Assembly (NCBI GenBank): GCA_035634055.1
Contig: DASQDR010000234.1
Coordinates: 1 to 32,351, forward strand
DNA from: JAICTV01 sp035634055
Lineage (GTDB): Bacteria > Planctomycetota > Phycisphaerae > Tepidisphaerales > Tepidisphaeraceae
Reading direction: 5' to 3'
Length of the DNA: 32,351 nt
The notes under the pieces were generated by a model that had not been told where the DNA came from, did no database searches, and was given only the letters and a program-made list of their open reading frames with translations. Both the position numbers and the translations under genes were made by a program. Positions 17,933 through 25,090 of the stretch are shown here, piece after piece; position 1 is the first letter of the stretch, and each line of letters starts with the position of its first letter.

Positions 17933-17989
17933 TCGTTCGCCCGCATCGTTTCGTCGCAAAGAGGAAGGAGTGCCGACATCAATCCGCGG

Positions 17990-18439
17990 ATGGAATATTG
18001 GAAGGTCGCCCCCGGCGGCTTCAAAGCGCTGTCGTCACTGGAGGCTTATCTTCGCGAGTCCGGCCTGGACAAGCCGTTGCTGCACATGGTCAAGCTGCGC
18101 GCGTCGCAGATCAACGGCTGCGCCTACTGCATCGACATGCACTGGAAGGACGCCCGCGCCGGCGGCCAAAGCGAGCAGCGCCTTTACGGCCTGGACGCCT
18201 GGCGCGAAGCCCCTTACTACACCGACCGGGAGCGCGCTGCCCTGGAATGGACTGAGGCCCTCACGAACGTGAGGGACGGCCACGTCCCCGACGCCGTTTT
18301 CGACGCCGTCCGCGGCCACTTCTCCGAGAAGGAACTGGCCGACCTCACCTGGGCCGTCGCCGCCATCAACGCCTGGAACCGCGTGGCGATCGCCTTCCGC
18401 TCCGAAGCCGGGTTGTACAAGCCGCCTGCGCACGGGTGA
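17990..18439 (+). CDS. AhpD-like carboxymuconolactone decarboxylase-family protein
   Basis: The 149-aa protein has the AhpD core with the catalytic motif NGCAYCIDMH (C44, C47, H51) and the C-terminal helix AAINAWNRVAIAFR. Family members are peroxidase or thiol-disulfide reductase partners; the substrate here is unknown. The start is unclear. GAGGAAGGAG ends about 19 nt before the ATG at 17990 but only 7 nt before an in-frame ATC at 17978. From there the product would start with INPRMEYWK, and (M)NPRM-type starts are usual in this family. Confidence 0.85.
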   Translation: MEYWKVAPGGFKALSSLEAYLRESGLDKPLLHMVKLRASQINGCAYCIDMHWKDARAGGQSEQRLYGLDAWREAPYYTDRERAALEWTEALTNVRDGHVPDAVFDAVRGHFSEKELADLTWAVAAINAWNRVAIAFRSEAGLYKPPAHG

Positions 18440-18641
18440 GCCCGAGCCCGCGCAAGACCACCAGGACGCGCGAAGGCGGCCGTGCGCCTCGTCGCGTGCC
18501 GCCGGAGGTTGGTTCCATGATCCACCGCGGCAACGGCGTCGACGTGGTCGGGGCCACGTGACCTTCTCTCGAAGAGGGCTACGCTTTGGGAAGTCCCATC
18601 TATTCGTAGTCATTCGCAGTCCGAAGGCGAGGCAAGCCTCC

Positions 18642-19853
18642 GTGCGGATCCTGGTGCTCAACTGCGGCAGCTCCTCGCTGAAGTTCGAGCTGTTCTCGTT
18701 CGACGGCTCGTCCCCCGACGGCACCCGGCTGGCCGAGGGCAACGTCGGCGGGATCGGCGGGCGCGCGGCGATTCGCATTCAGCTCACGGGCGGAGGCCGG
18801 GAGCAGGTCGCGGCGGACATCGTCGACCACGCCGCGGCCACGCACTGGGCACTCCGTTGGCTGGCCGCGAACATGATGCGCTCCCCGCCCGACGCCGTCG
18901 GACACCGCGTTGTGCACGGCGGCCCGCGGTTGTTCGCGCCGGCCCTCATCGACGAGCGGGTGCTGGGCGAGATTGCCGCCGCCGGCGAACTGGCCCCGCT
19001 GCACAACGGCGGCGCCCTCGACGCCGTCACCGCGGCACGCGATGTCCTGGGCCAGTCCGTGCCGATGGTCGCCGTGTTCGACACCGCGTTCCACCACGAC
19101 CTGCCCGAGCGGGCCGCGCGCTACGCGATCCCGCCCGAGACCGCCGACGCGCACGGCATCCGCCGGTACGGGTTCCACGGACTCGCCCACCGGTACATGA
19201 GCGAGCGCGCCGCAGCCCGCCTCCCGAGCCTGCCGGCAGCGGATCTCCGCCTCATCACGATGCAGCTCGGCAGCGGGTGCTCGGCGGCCGCGGTCCGCGG
19301 CGGCAGGCCGGTCGACACCTCCATGGGATTCAGTCCGCTCGAGGGGCTGATCATGGCCACGCGTTCCGGGGACATCGACCCGGCCGTCGTACGCTACCTA
19401 TGCGAGCGCGCGCGGATGACGCCCGGCGAGGTCGACGCGTGGCTGAACCAGCGCTGTGGCCTGCTCGGGCTGTCCGGCGCGTCGGGTGACGTGCGCGAGC
19501 TGCTCGCGCTCGCATCGCGCGGCGACGCGCGGGCGGCTTTGGCAGTCGACATGTTCTGCTACCGCCTGCGCAAGTACATCGGGAGCTACCTGGCCGTGCT
19601 GGGCGGCGCCGACGCGATCGTGTTCGGCGGCGGCATCGGCGAGAACGCCCCCGAGATCCGCGCCCGCGCCTGCCGCGGAATGGAATGGTGCGGCCTGCGG
19701 CTGGACGAGGCGCGCAACGCGCGCCTTGTCGGCGCCGAGGGCGTGATCAGCGCCGACGCTTCGCCGATCCGCGCTGTTGTCATTCCCGTGGACGAAGAAA
19801 TCATCATTGCCCACGACACGCTCGCCTGCCTACGAAAGGAGCCTGTACCGTGA
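18642..19853 (+). CDS. ackA: Acetate kinase
   Basis: GTG at 18642 gives 403 aa, the normal length. Motifs: VLNCGSSSLKFE at residues 5-16 (N7 of the active site), GHRVVHGG, VFDTAFHHDLPERAARYAIP, RYGFHGLAHRYM, VDTSMGFSPLEGLIMATRSGDIDP and VFGGGIGENAPEIR. The usual HLGNGAS phosphate-loop motif reads QLGSGCS here, as in a divergent subgroup. The enzyme converts acetyl phosphate and ADP to acetate and ATP. Its stop overlaps the start of the phosphoketolase gene (GTGA), so the two are translationally coupled and form one pathway step pair. The 18440-18641 gap upstream shows no other gene. Confidence 0.95.
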   Translation: MRILVLNCGSSSLKFELFSFDGSSPDGTRLAEGNVGGIGGRAAIRIQLTGGGREQVAADIVDHAAATHWALRWLAANMMRSPPDAVGHRVVHGGPRLFAPALIDERVLGEIAAAGELAPLHNGGALDAVTAARDVLGQSVPMVAVFDTAFHHDLPERAARYAIPPETADAHGIRRYGFHGLAHRYMSERAAARLPSLPAADLRLITMQLGSGCSAAAVRGGRPVDTSMGFSPLEGLIMATRSGDIDPAVVRYLCERARMTPGEVDAWLNQRCGLLGLSGASGDVRELLALASRGDARAALAVDMFCYRLRKYIGSYLAVLGGADAIVFGGGIGENAPEIRARACRGMEWCGLRLDEARNARLVGAEGVISADASPIRAVVIPVDEEIIIAHDTLACLRKEPVP

Positions 19854-22321
19854 AACCTACACTTGCGCCGGACGAGATGCGGAAGATCGACGCGTGGTGG
19901 CGGGCGGCCAACTACCTCTCGGTCGGCCAGATCTACCTCTACGCCAACCCGCTGCTCCGGCGGCCGCTCCGGGCCGATGACGTCAAGCCGCGCCTGCTCG
20001 GCCACTGGGGCACGACGCCCGGGCTGAACTTCATCTATGTCCACCTCAACCGCCTGATCAAGGCGCACGACCTGAACATGATGTACGTGATCGGCCCCGG
20101 GCACGGCGGGCCGGGCATCGTCGCCAACACGTACCTCGAGGGGACGTACAGCGAGCTGTATCCGAACATCAGCGAGGACGAGGACGGGATGCGGCGGCTG
20201 TTCAAGCAGTTCTCGTTCCCCGGCGGCATCCCGAGCCACGTTGCCCCGGACGTGCCGGGCTCGATCCACGAGGGAGGCGAGCTGGGGTACTCGCTCCTGC
20301 ATGCCTACGGTGCGGCGTTCGACAACCCGGACCTGATCGTCGCTTGCGTCGTCGGCGACGGCGAGGCCGAGACCGGCCCGCTGGCGGCAAGCTGGCACTC
20401 CAACAAGTTCCTCAACGCCGCCCGCGACGGCGCGGTCGTGCCGATCCTTCACCTCAACGGCTACAAGATCAACAACCCCACCGTGCTGGCGCGCCTGCCC
20501 CACGATGAACTCGCGAGCCTCTTCCGCGGCTACGGGTACGCGCCGCACTTCGTCGAGGGGCACGATCCCGCCACGATGCACGAGCTGATGGCGCAGACGC
20601 TGGAGACCGTCCTGGCCGACGTGCGACAGATCCAGTCGGAGGCCCGCGGTTCGCGCCCACAGCGCGGGCGCCCCGCGTGGCCGATGATCGTGCTGCGCAC
20701 GCCCAAGGGGTGGACGGGGCCGAAGGAGGTCGACGGAAAGCCAACCGAGGGTTCCTGGCGGTCGCACCAGGTTCCGCTGGCCGAGGTCCGGACGAACCCC
20801 GCGCACCTGAAGCTCCTCGAGAAGTGGATGAAGAGCTACCGCCCGCGCGAGCTGTTCGACGACGCCGGGCGGCTCGTCGGCGAGGTGCGCGAGCTGGCGC
20901 CGGCCGGCGAGCGGCGGATGAGCGCCAACCCGCATGCCAACGGCGGCACCCGCCTCCGCGGGCTCAAGATGCCCGACTTCCGACAGTACGAGGTCAAGGT
21001 CGCGGCGCCCGGCGCCGCCGCCGGCGAGGCCACGCGCGTGCTGGGCGCGTTCCTCCGCGACGTCATGAAGCTCAACGCCGCCGCCGCGAACTTCCGCGTG
21101 TTCGGGCCGGACGAGACGACCTCCAACCGGCTCTCGGCCGTCTACGAGGCCAGCCCCAAGACGTGGGAGGCGGAGCTGCTCAAGACCGACGAGGACCTCG
21201 CCCCCGACGGCCGCGTCATGGAGGTCCTCAGCGAGCACCTGTGCCAAGGGTGGCTCGAGGGCTACCTGCTCACCGGCCGGCACGGGCTGTTCAACTGCTA
21301 CGAGGCGTTTATCCACATCGTCGACTCAATGTTCAACCAGCACGCCAAGTGGCTCAAGGCGGCCGGCCGCATCCCCTGGCGCAGGCCGATCGCGTCGCTG
21401 AACTACCTGCTCTCGTCGCACGTCTGGCGGCAGGACCACAACGGCTTCACGCACCAGGACCCCGGTTTCCTCGACGTGGTGATGAACAAGAAGGCGGACG
21501 TCATCCGCATCTACCTCCCGCCCGACGCCAACTGCCTGCTGAGCGTTGCCGACCACTGCCTGCGCAGCCGCAACTACGTCAACGTCGTCGTTGCCGGCAA
21601 GCAGCCCGCCCCGCAGTGGCTGAGCATGGACGCGGCGGTCAAGCACTGCACCGCCGGCATCGGCATCTGGACCTGGGCCAGCAACGACGCCAGCGGCGAC
21701 CCGGACGTCGTGATGGGCTGCTGCGGCGACGTCCCGACGATGGAAACGCTCGCCGCCGTGTCGCTCATGCGCGAGCACCTGCCCGAGCTGAAGGTGCGGG
21801 TCGTCAATGTCGTCGACCTGATGAAGCTCCAGCCGCCCACCGAGCACCCGCACGGGCTGAGCGACCATGACTTCGACGAGCTGTTCACCGCCGACAAGCC
21901 GATCATCTTCGCCTTCCACGGCTACCCGTACCTCATCCACCGGCTGACGTACCGGCGGGCCAACCACCGCAACCTGCACGTCCGCGGTTACAAGGAGGAG
22001 GGGACGACCACCACGCCGTTCGACATGGTCGTGATCAACGAGCTGGACCGCTTTCACCTCGTCGGCGACGCGATCGACCGCGTGCCTTCCCTGCGCTCCC
22101 GGGCCGCCCACGCGAAGCAGTTCCTCCGCGAGAAGCTGATCGAGCACCAGAACTACATCCGCGAGCACGGCGAGGACATGCCGGAGGTGCGCGAGTGGCG
22201 CTGGAGCCCCACGCAGCAGGAGAACCTCCCCCGCCGCGTCGCCGGCCGCAAACGCCACGAGCCGCCGGACGGTCGGGCAGTGACATCGCGTAGCGCAGGC
22301 AAAGGCGATGGGACGGCCTGA
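19850..22321 (+). CDS. xfp: Xylulose-5-phosphate/fructose-6-phosphate phosphoketolase
   Basis: GTG at 19850, preceded by AAAGGAG, starts an 823-aa protein. Family signatures: LLGHWGTTPGLNFIYVHLNR, GPGHGGPGIVANTYLEG, SIHEGGELGYSLLHAYGAAFDNP, the thiamine-diphosphate motif VVGDGEAETGPLA (D170) with NGYKINNPT, and FHGYPYLIHRLTYRR near the end. It splits xylulose-5-phosphate (or fructose-6-phosphate) with phosphate into acetyl phosphate and glyceraldehyde-3-phosphate (or erythrose-4-phosphate). Acetate kinase, overlapping upstream, then makes ATP. The last 30 residues are a charged extension beyond the typical C-terminus. Confidence 0.96.
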   Translation: MKPTLAPDEMRKIDAWWRAANYLSVGQIYLYANPLLRRPLRADDVKPRLLGHWGTTPGLNFIYVHLNRLIKAHDLNMMYVIGPGHGGPGIVANTYLEGTYSELYPNISEDEDGMRRLFKQFSFPGGIPSHVAPDVPGSIHEGGELGYSLLHAYGAAFDNPDLIVACVVGDGEAETGPLAASWHSNKFLNAARDGAVVPILHLNGYKINNPTVLARLPHDELASLFRGYGYAPHFVEGHDPATMHELMAQTLETVLADVRQIQSEARGSRPQRGRPAWPMIVLRTPKGWTGPKEVDGKPTEGSWRSHQVPLAEVRTNPAHLKLLEKWMKSYRPRELFDDAGRLVGEVRELAPAGERRMSANPHANGGTRLRGLKMPDFRQYEVKVAAPGAAAGEATRVLGAFLRDVMKLNAAAANFRVFGPDETTSNRLSAVYEASPKTWEAELLKTDEDLAPDGRVMEVLSEHLCQGWLEGYLLTGRHGLFNCYEAFIHIVDSMFNQHAKWLKAAGRIPWRRPIASLNYLLSSHVWRQDHNGFTHQDPGFLDVVMNKKADVIRIYLPPDANCLLSVADHCLRSRNYVNVVVAGKQPAPQWLSMDAAVKHCTAGIGIWTWASNDASGDPDVVMGCCGDVPTMETLAAVSLMREHLPELKVRVVNVVDLMKLQPPTEHPHGLSDHDFDELFTADKPIIFAFHGYPYLIHRLTYRRANHRNLHVRGYKEEGTTTTPFDMVVINELDRFHLVGDAIDRVPSLRSRAAHAKQFLREKLIEHQNYIREHGEDMPEVREWRWSPTQQENLPRRVAGRKRHEPPDGRAVTSRSAGKGDGTA

Positions 22322-22330
22322 GGTGTCGAT

Positions 22331-22346
22331 GAATTCCGCGGAATTC
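22331..22346. promoter_or_regulatory. Perfect 16-bp palindrome upstream of cas3
   Basis: GAATTCCGCGGAATTC is a perfect palindrome with no spacer, 113 bp before the cas3 start, in the gap after the phosphoketolase gene. The position fits an operator for the cas3 transcript. No convincing -35/-10 pair is seen next to it, and no regulator can be named. Confidence 0.4.
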
Positions 22347-22459
22347 GTATTGATCCTGCGCGGCGAGTAGACTCGTTGCAACTGACCGGACGGGGAGCTT
22401 GGACTCGGGCACTTCGACCCGGGCGCAGCGCGAGCGCAAATGACCGCAGGGGGGCACGA

Positions 22460-24724
22460 ATGGGGGACCGAATGTACGCGCACAGCTTGCCGGGCTCCGC
22501 CGACCGGGCGGACTGGGAGGATCTCGCCGAGCACTTGGCAAAGGTCGCGGAACTCGCCGCCGACTTCGCCTCCCCCTTCGGGGCCAGCGACTGGGGCCGC
22601 CTGGCGGGGCTTTGGCATGACCTGGGGAAGGTGCAGCCGGAGTTCCAGCGTTATATTTGCGGGTTCAGCAGTGTGGGCGCCCCGCACGCTTGGGTGGGTG
22701 CGGTTCACGCCCTAAAGCTGACGAAGGCGATGCTGCCGCTCGCGTTCGCCATCGCGGGCCACCACAGCGGTCTCGGCGACTTCCGCGCGGATGCGGCCAT
22801 TGCCTCGGTACGTTCGCCGACACCTCTTGCGGAACTGGTTGCAGAGCACAGGGAGCTTTACGAGCGCCTTCGGCCGCTGCTGATAAATCACCAGGGCGGC
22901 ACAGGTCGGCCGGCAGTGCCGCAGCTCCCCGCGAGCACCAACGCTGATGCCGTTCGCCTGGAGATGTTCACAAGGATCCTGTTCAGCGCGCTCGTTGACG
23001 CCGACCAAATTGCAACCGGACGCTTCTACGCGCGTTTCATCCCCGCGCTGACGGCGAGCGACCTGACCTATGACGACATCGCCACCCTGCGCCGCAGGCT
23101 GGACGACCATATCGACGCGATGCCGCCAAGGGGATCGCCCGCGGTGGTGGCCCTTCGGCGGCTCGTGCTCGGCGCCTGCCGGGTCCACGCCGAGGATGGT
23201 CCCGGGCGGTTCAGCCTCACCGTTCCCACGGGCGGCGGCAAGACGCTGTCGGCGATGAGCTTCGCGCTGCGGCACGCCGAGCGTCACGGGCTGCGGCGCG
23301 TGATCGTGGTCATCCCGTACACGAGCATTATCGAGCAGTCCGCGCGGGTCTACCGCGGCGTCCTGAACGAGCCGTCGCGCCCGGACGTGAACAACGTGCT
23401 CGAGCACCATTCGAACCTGGACGAGCAGGCGCTTTCCGAAGCAGACGCGCGCGGCGAGCAGCTTCGCAAGCTGGCGGCGGAGAACTGGGACGCTCCGGTG
23501 GTGGTGACGACGACGGTGCAGTTGTTCGAGTCGCTTCTGTCGAACCACCCGTCGCGCTGCCGCAAGCTGCACAACATCGTCGGGAGCGTGTTGATCCTCG
23601 ACGAGGTGCAGACGCTTCCGCCGCAGTTCCTGCGGACCATCGTGGACCTGCTCGACCAGTTGGTGTCGGCCTACGGGTGCAGCGTCGTCCTCTCGACCGC
23701 GACGCCGCCGGCGCTGGTGCGGGAGGGCAACTCGCCGCTGCCTGGGCTGACCGACGTCACGGAGATCATGCCCGATCCCGCCGCGCTAGCGGCGACGGCG
23801 CGGCGCGTGGCGATCGAGTGGCGCACGGACGCGGTGACGCGATACGAGGATCTTGCAGGCGAACTGCGCCGCCACCGTCAGGCGCTTGCCATCGTCCATC
23901 GCCGCAACGACGCGCGCGTGCTCGCCGACGCCATCGGCGGACATGCGCTGCACCTGTCGGCGCTGATGTGCCCGGCCCACCGGCTCGCGGTGATCGATGA
24001 GGTGCGCAATCGGCTCGGCCGCGACAAGCCGTGCCTGCTGATCTCAACTCAGCTCGTCGAGGCGGGGGTGGACCTGGACGTTCCCGTCGTCTACCGCGCG
24101 CTAGCGGGGCTGGACTCCATCGCCCAGAGCGCCGGCCGCTGTGACCGCGAAGGTAAATTGACCGAGGCGGCCGGGGGGACGCCGGGAGGGCGCATGGTCG
24201 TCTTTCTCGCCGAGACCGATCCGCCGCCGGGCGTGCCGGCGCAGGCGTTTCAATCCATGCAGGTCCTGCTCGCCCTGGGCCCCGTCGACCCGTTCAACCC
24301 TGACCACTCGATCCGCTTCTTCCGCGAGCTGTACGGCAAGGCGGCCAATGACCCGCGGGACAAGGAACTGGAGCGACTTCGCCGCACGCTTGCCTTCGCG
24401 ACCGTCGCCGACCGGTTCAAGATGATCGACGCCGACACCTGGCCGGTGGTCGTGCGTTGGGGAGACGGCGCGCAACGCCTCGCCGCGTACCGGCGTTCGC
24501 CCTCCCGCGAGACGCGCCGCGCGCTCCAGCCGTTCACCGTGCAGGTGCGGCGGTACACGCTGGACCGGCTGCGCGACGCCGGCGTGTGCTCGCCGGTGGA
24601 GGGTGCCAATGGGGTGGAGTATTTCGACGCGGTGAATGAGGGGAGAGAGAGCAGTTATCACCAACGGTTCGGGCTTGATGAGGGAGCGGATGGTCTACTG
24701 CCTACGGAGGTCTCGATTGTCTAA
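22460..24724 (+). CDS. cas3: CRISPR-associated nuclease/helicase Cas3 (type I-C)
   Basis: From ATG 22460 the 754-aa protein has a complete N-terminal HD nuclease (H8, H25, WHDLGK with H53/D54, GHHSG with H101/H102). A superfamily 2 helicase follows: Walker A PTGGGKT with K261, Walker B DEVQ (D381/E382), motif III STATPP, and motifs V/VI ISTQLVEAGVDLD and QSAGRCDREG. It is recruited by Cascade to target DNA, nicks and unwinds it, and degrades one strand. ATG at 22472 is an alternative start; both have a G-rich stretch upstream. It is separated from the rest of the cas operon by an unusually long 366-bp gap that contains its own regulatory elements. Confidence 0.96.
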   Translation: MGDRMYAHSLPGSADRADWEDLAEHLAKVAELAADFASPFGASDWGRLAGLWHDLGKVQPEFQRYICGFSSVGAPHAWVGAVHALKLTKAMLPLAFAIAGHHSGLGDFRADAAIASVRSPTPLAELVAEHRELYERLRPLLINHQGGTGRPAVPQLPASTNADAVRLEMFTRILFSALVDADQIATGRFYARFIPALTASDLTYDDIATLRRRLDDHIDAMPPRGSPAVVALRRLVLGACRVHAEDGPGRFSLTVPTGGGKTLSAMSFALRHAERHGLRRVIVVIPYTSIIEQSARVYRGVLNEPSRPDVNNVLEHHSNLDEQALSEADARGEQLRKLAAENWDAPVVVTTTVQLFESLLSNHPSRCRKLHNIVGSVLILDEVQTLPPQFLRTIVDLLDQLVSAYGCSVVLSTATPPALVREGNSPLPGLTDVTEIMPDPAALAATARRVAIEWRTDAVTRYEDLAGELRRHRQALAIVHRRNDARVLADAIGGHALHLSALMCPAHRLAVIDEVRNRLGRDKPCLLISTQLVEAGVDLDVPVVYRALAGLDSIAQSAGRCDREGKLTEAAGGTPGGRMVVFLAETDPPPGVPAQAFQSMQVLLALGPVDPFNPDHSIRFFRELYGKAANDPRDKELERLRRTLAFATVADRFKMIDADTWPVVVRWGDGAQRLAAYRRSPSRETRRALQPFTVQVRRYTLDRLRDAGVCSPVEGANGVEYFDAVNEGRESSYHQRFGLDEGADGLLPTEVSIV

Positions 24725-24730
24725 AAAAGA

Positions 24731-24749
24731 GGCCGGCAGTACGCCGGCC
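24731..24749 (-). terminator. Terminator of the crRNA-like gene (may also end cas3)
   Basis: GGCCGGC and GCCGGCC form a perfect 7-bp stem with loop AGTAC, right after the cas3 stop. The run of T residues (CTCTTTTTT) follows the stem only when read on the minus strand, so the signal is oriented for a minus-strand transcript. No protein gene on that strand would need it; the crRNA-like element just upstream would. Confidence 0.75.
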
Positions 24750-24811
24750 GCTTGCTTTCCCCTACCCGGGTTCGCGTCATGGTTTCAACCCACGCCGTCA
24801 TAACAGGCGAC
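24747..24811 (-). ncRNA. CreA/CreR-like guide RNA: degenerate CRISPR repeat plus spacer-like segment
   Basis: On the minus strand, 24811-24782 is a 30-nt degenerate copy of the array's 32-nt repeat. It begins GTCGCC and ends GGCGTGGGTTGAAAC (14 of 15 identical to the array repeat). It keeps a hairpin (CGCC/GGCG plus GT/AC) and the 11-nt 5' handle TGGGTTGAAAC with one change from TGGATTGAAAC. A spacer-like segment follows at 24781-24747, beginning CATGACGCGAA, and the terminator hairpin starts at 24749 in place of a second repeat. This matches crRNA-like guides of CreTA modules and CreR regulators, which are processed and loaded like a crRNA but pair only by a seed. Only a weak promoter candidate (TACAGT, minus strand, 24823-24818) is visible. 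Confidence 0.75.
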
Positions 24812-24825
24812 GGGCAGACTGTAGC

Positions 24826-24863
24826 TTCCATGACGCGAAAACGAGAGGGAGTAGGCGGAGGTT
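24826..24863 (+). promoter_or_regulatory. Guide target site 1 (TTC PAM plus 11-nt perfect seed match)
   Basis: TTC at 24826-24828, the type I-C PAM, is followed by CATGACGCGAA, identical to the first 11 nt of the spacer-like segment. Beyond that the match drops to about chance (21 of 35 overall), as in known CreA/CreR targets where partial pairing allows binding without cleavage. The guide seed and this site form a perfect 12-bp inverted repeat (24771-24782 and 24828-24839). Confidence 0.7.
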
Positions 24864-24899
24864 CCATGAAGCGAAAGCTAGAAGGGTACGGGAAACATT
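24862..24899 (+). promoter_or_regulatory. Guide target site 2 (TTC PAM, seed match with one mismatch at position 6)
   Basis: TTC at 24862-24864 is followed by CATGAAGCGAA, 10 of 11 identical to the guide seed. The only mismatch is at position 6, a base that type I Cascade flips out and does not read. The site is exactly 36 bp from site 1, and the two are a tandem duplication (21 of 25 leading bases identical). It ends 8 bp before the -35 box of the cas5c operon promoter. Confidence 0.65.
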
Positions 24900-24949
24900 T
24901 TTTTTCATTGACTTGCAGAGATGAGCGGCTATTCTTCCCGCCGCCTTAA
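24866..24949 (+). CDS. Small open reading frame inside the guide-target region (possible CreT-like element)
   Basis: ATG at 24866 has GGAGG at 24857-24861 and opens 27 codons (MKRKLEGYGKH..., ending FFPPP). An in-frame ATG at 24830 would give 39. Its codons are unlike the neighbours: CGA, CTA twice, TCA, TTG, ACT, TTT, AGA. CreT toxins are tiny, strongly initiated frames with rare codons under the control of a CreA guide, so the position is suggestive. The frame also spans the cas operon promoter and may be accidental. No promoter for it is recognised. Confidence 0.25.
   Translation: MKRKLEGYGKHFFSLTCRDERLFFPPP
24908..24935 (+). promoter_or_regulatory. Promoter of the cas5c-cas8c-cas7c-cas4-cas1-cas2 operon
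   Basis: TTGACT (24908-24913) and TATTCT (24930-24935) are separated by 16 bp, with the A/T-rich stretch AAACATTTTTTTTCA directly upstream as a possible UP element. It is the best sigma70-type promoter in the locus. Transcription would start near 24942, leaving a leader of about 150 nt. The guide sites lie at roughly -117 to -44, so bound Cascade would reach into the RNA polymerase footprint. Confidence 0.65.
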
Positions 24950-24954
24950 CGACA

Positions 24955-25082
24955 ACACCCCACCTGCCAGAGCTAGCGGGGTGTCGCAGCGGGAGCGTCT
25001 AACACAACCGTGTTGGATCGGCGACCTGAGTGGGCCGTAGCGGTTCCCGGTCGCGCGCCGTGGCATCAAATCCTTGACCGGG
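24955..25082 (+). promoter_or_regulatory. Structured 5' leader of the cas5c operon
   Basis: Three inverted repeats lie in the predicted 150-nt leader: ACACCCC/GGGGTGT (24955-24961 and 24978-24984), AACAC/GTGTT (25001-25005 and 25010-25014) and CCCGGTC/GACCGGG (25046-25052 and 25076-25082). The last ends 8 bp before the cas5c start and could hide its weak ribosome binding site. No known riboswitch class is recognised. Confidence 0.35.
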
Positions 25083-25090
25083 GATCGAAC

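Larger units (their letters stand above)
24725..25090. other. cas3-cas5c gap: crRNA-like guide, its target sites and the cas operon promoter
   Basis: In standard I-C loci cas3 and cas5 are close together. This gap holds, left to right, a terminator hairpin, a minus-strand crRNA-like gene, two guide target sites, a small open frame, a promoter and a structured 5' leader. Each is listed separately. It is also less GC-rich than the neighbouring genes. Confidence 0.7.

Noticed and set aside
24752..24949. A 65-codon plus-strand frame covering the whole guide region
   Set aside because: It would be antisense to the guide and starts inside its spacer segment without a ribosome binding site. Only the last 27 codons have a plausible start, and that part is kept as a low-confidence feature.
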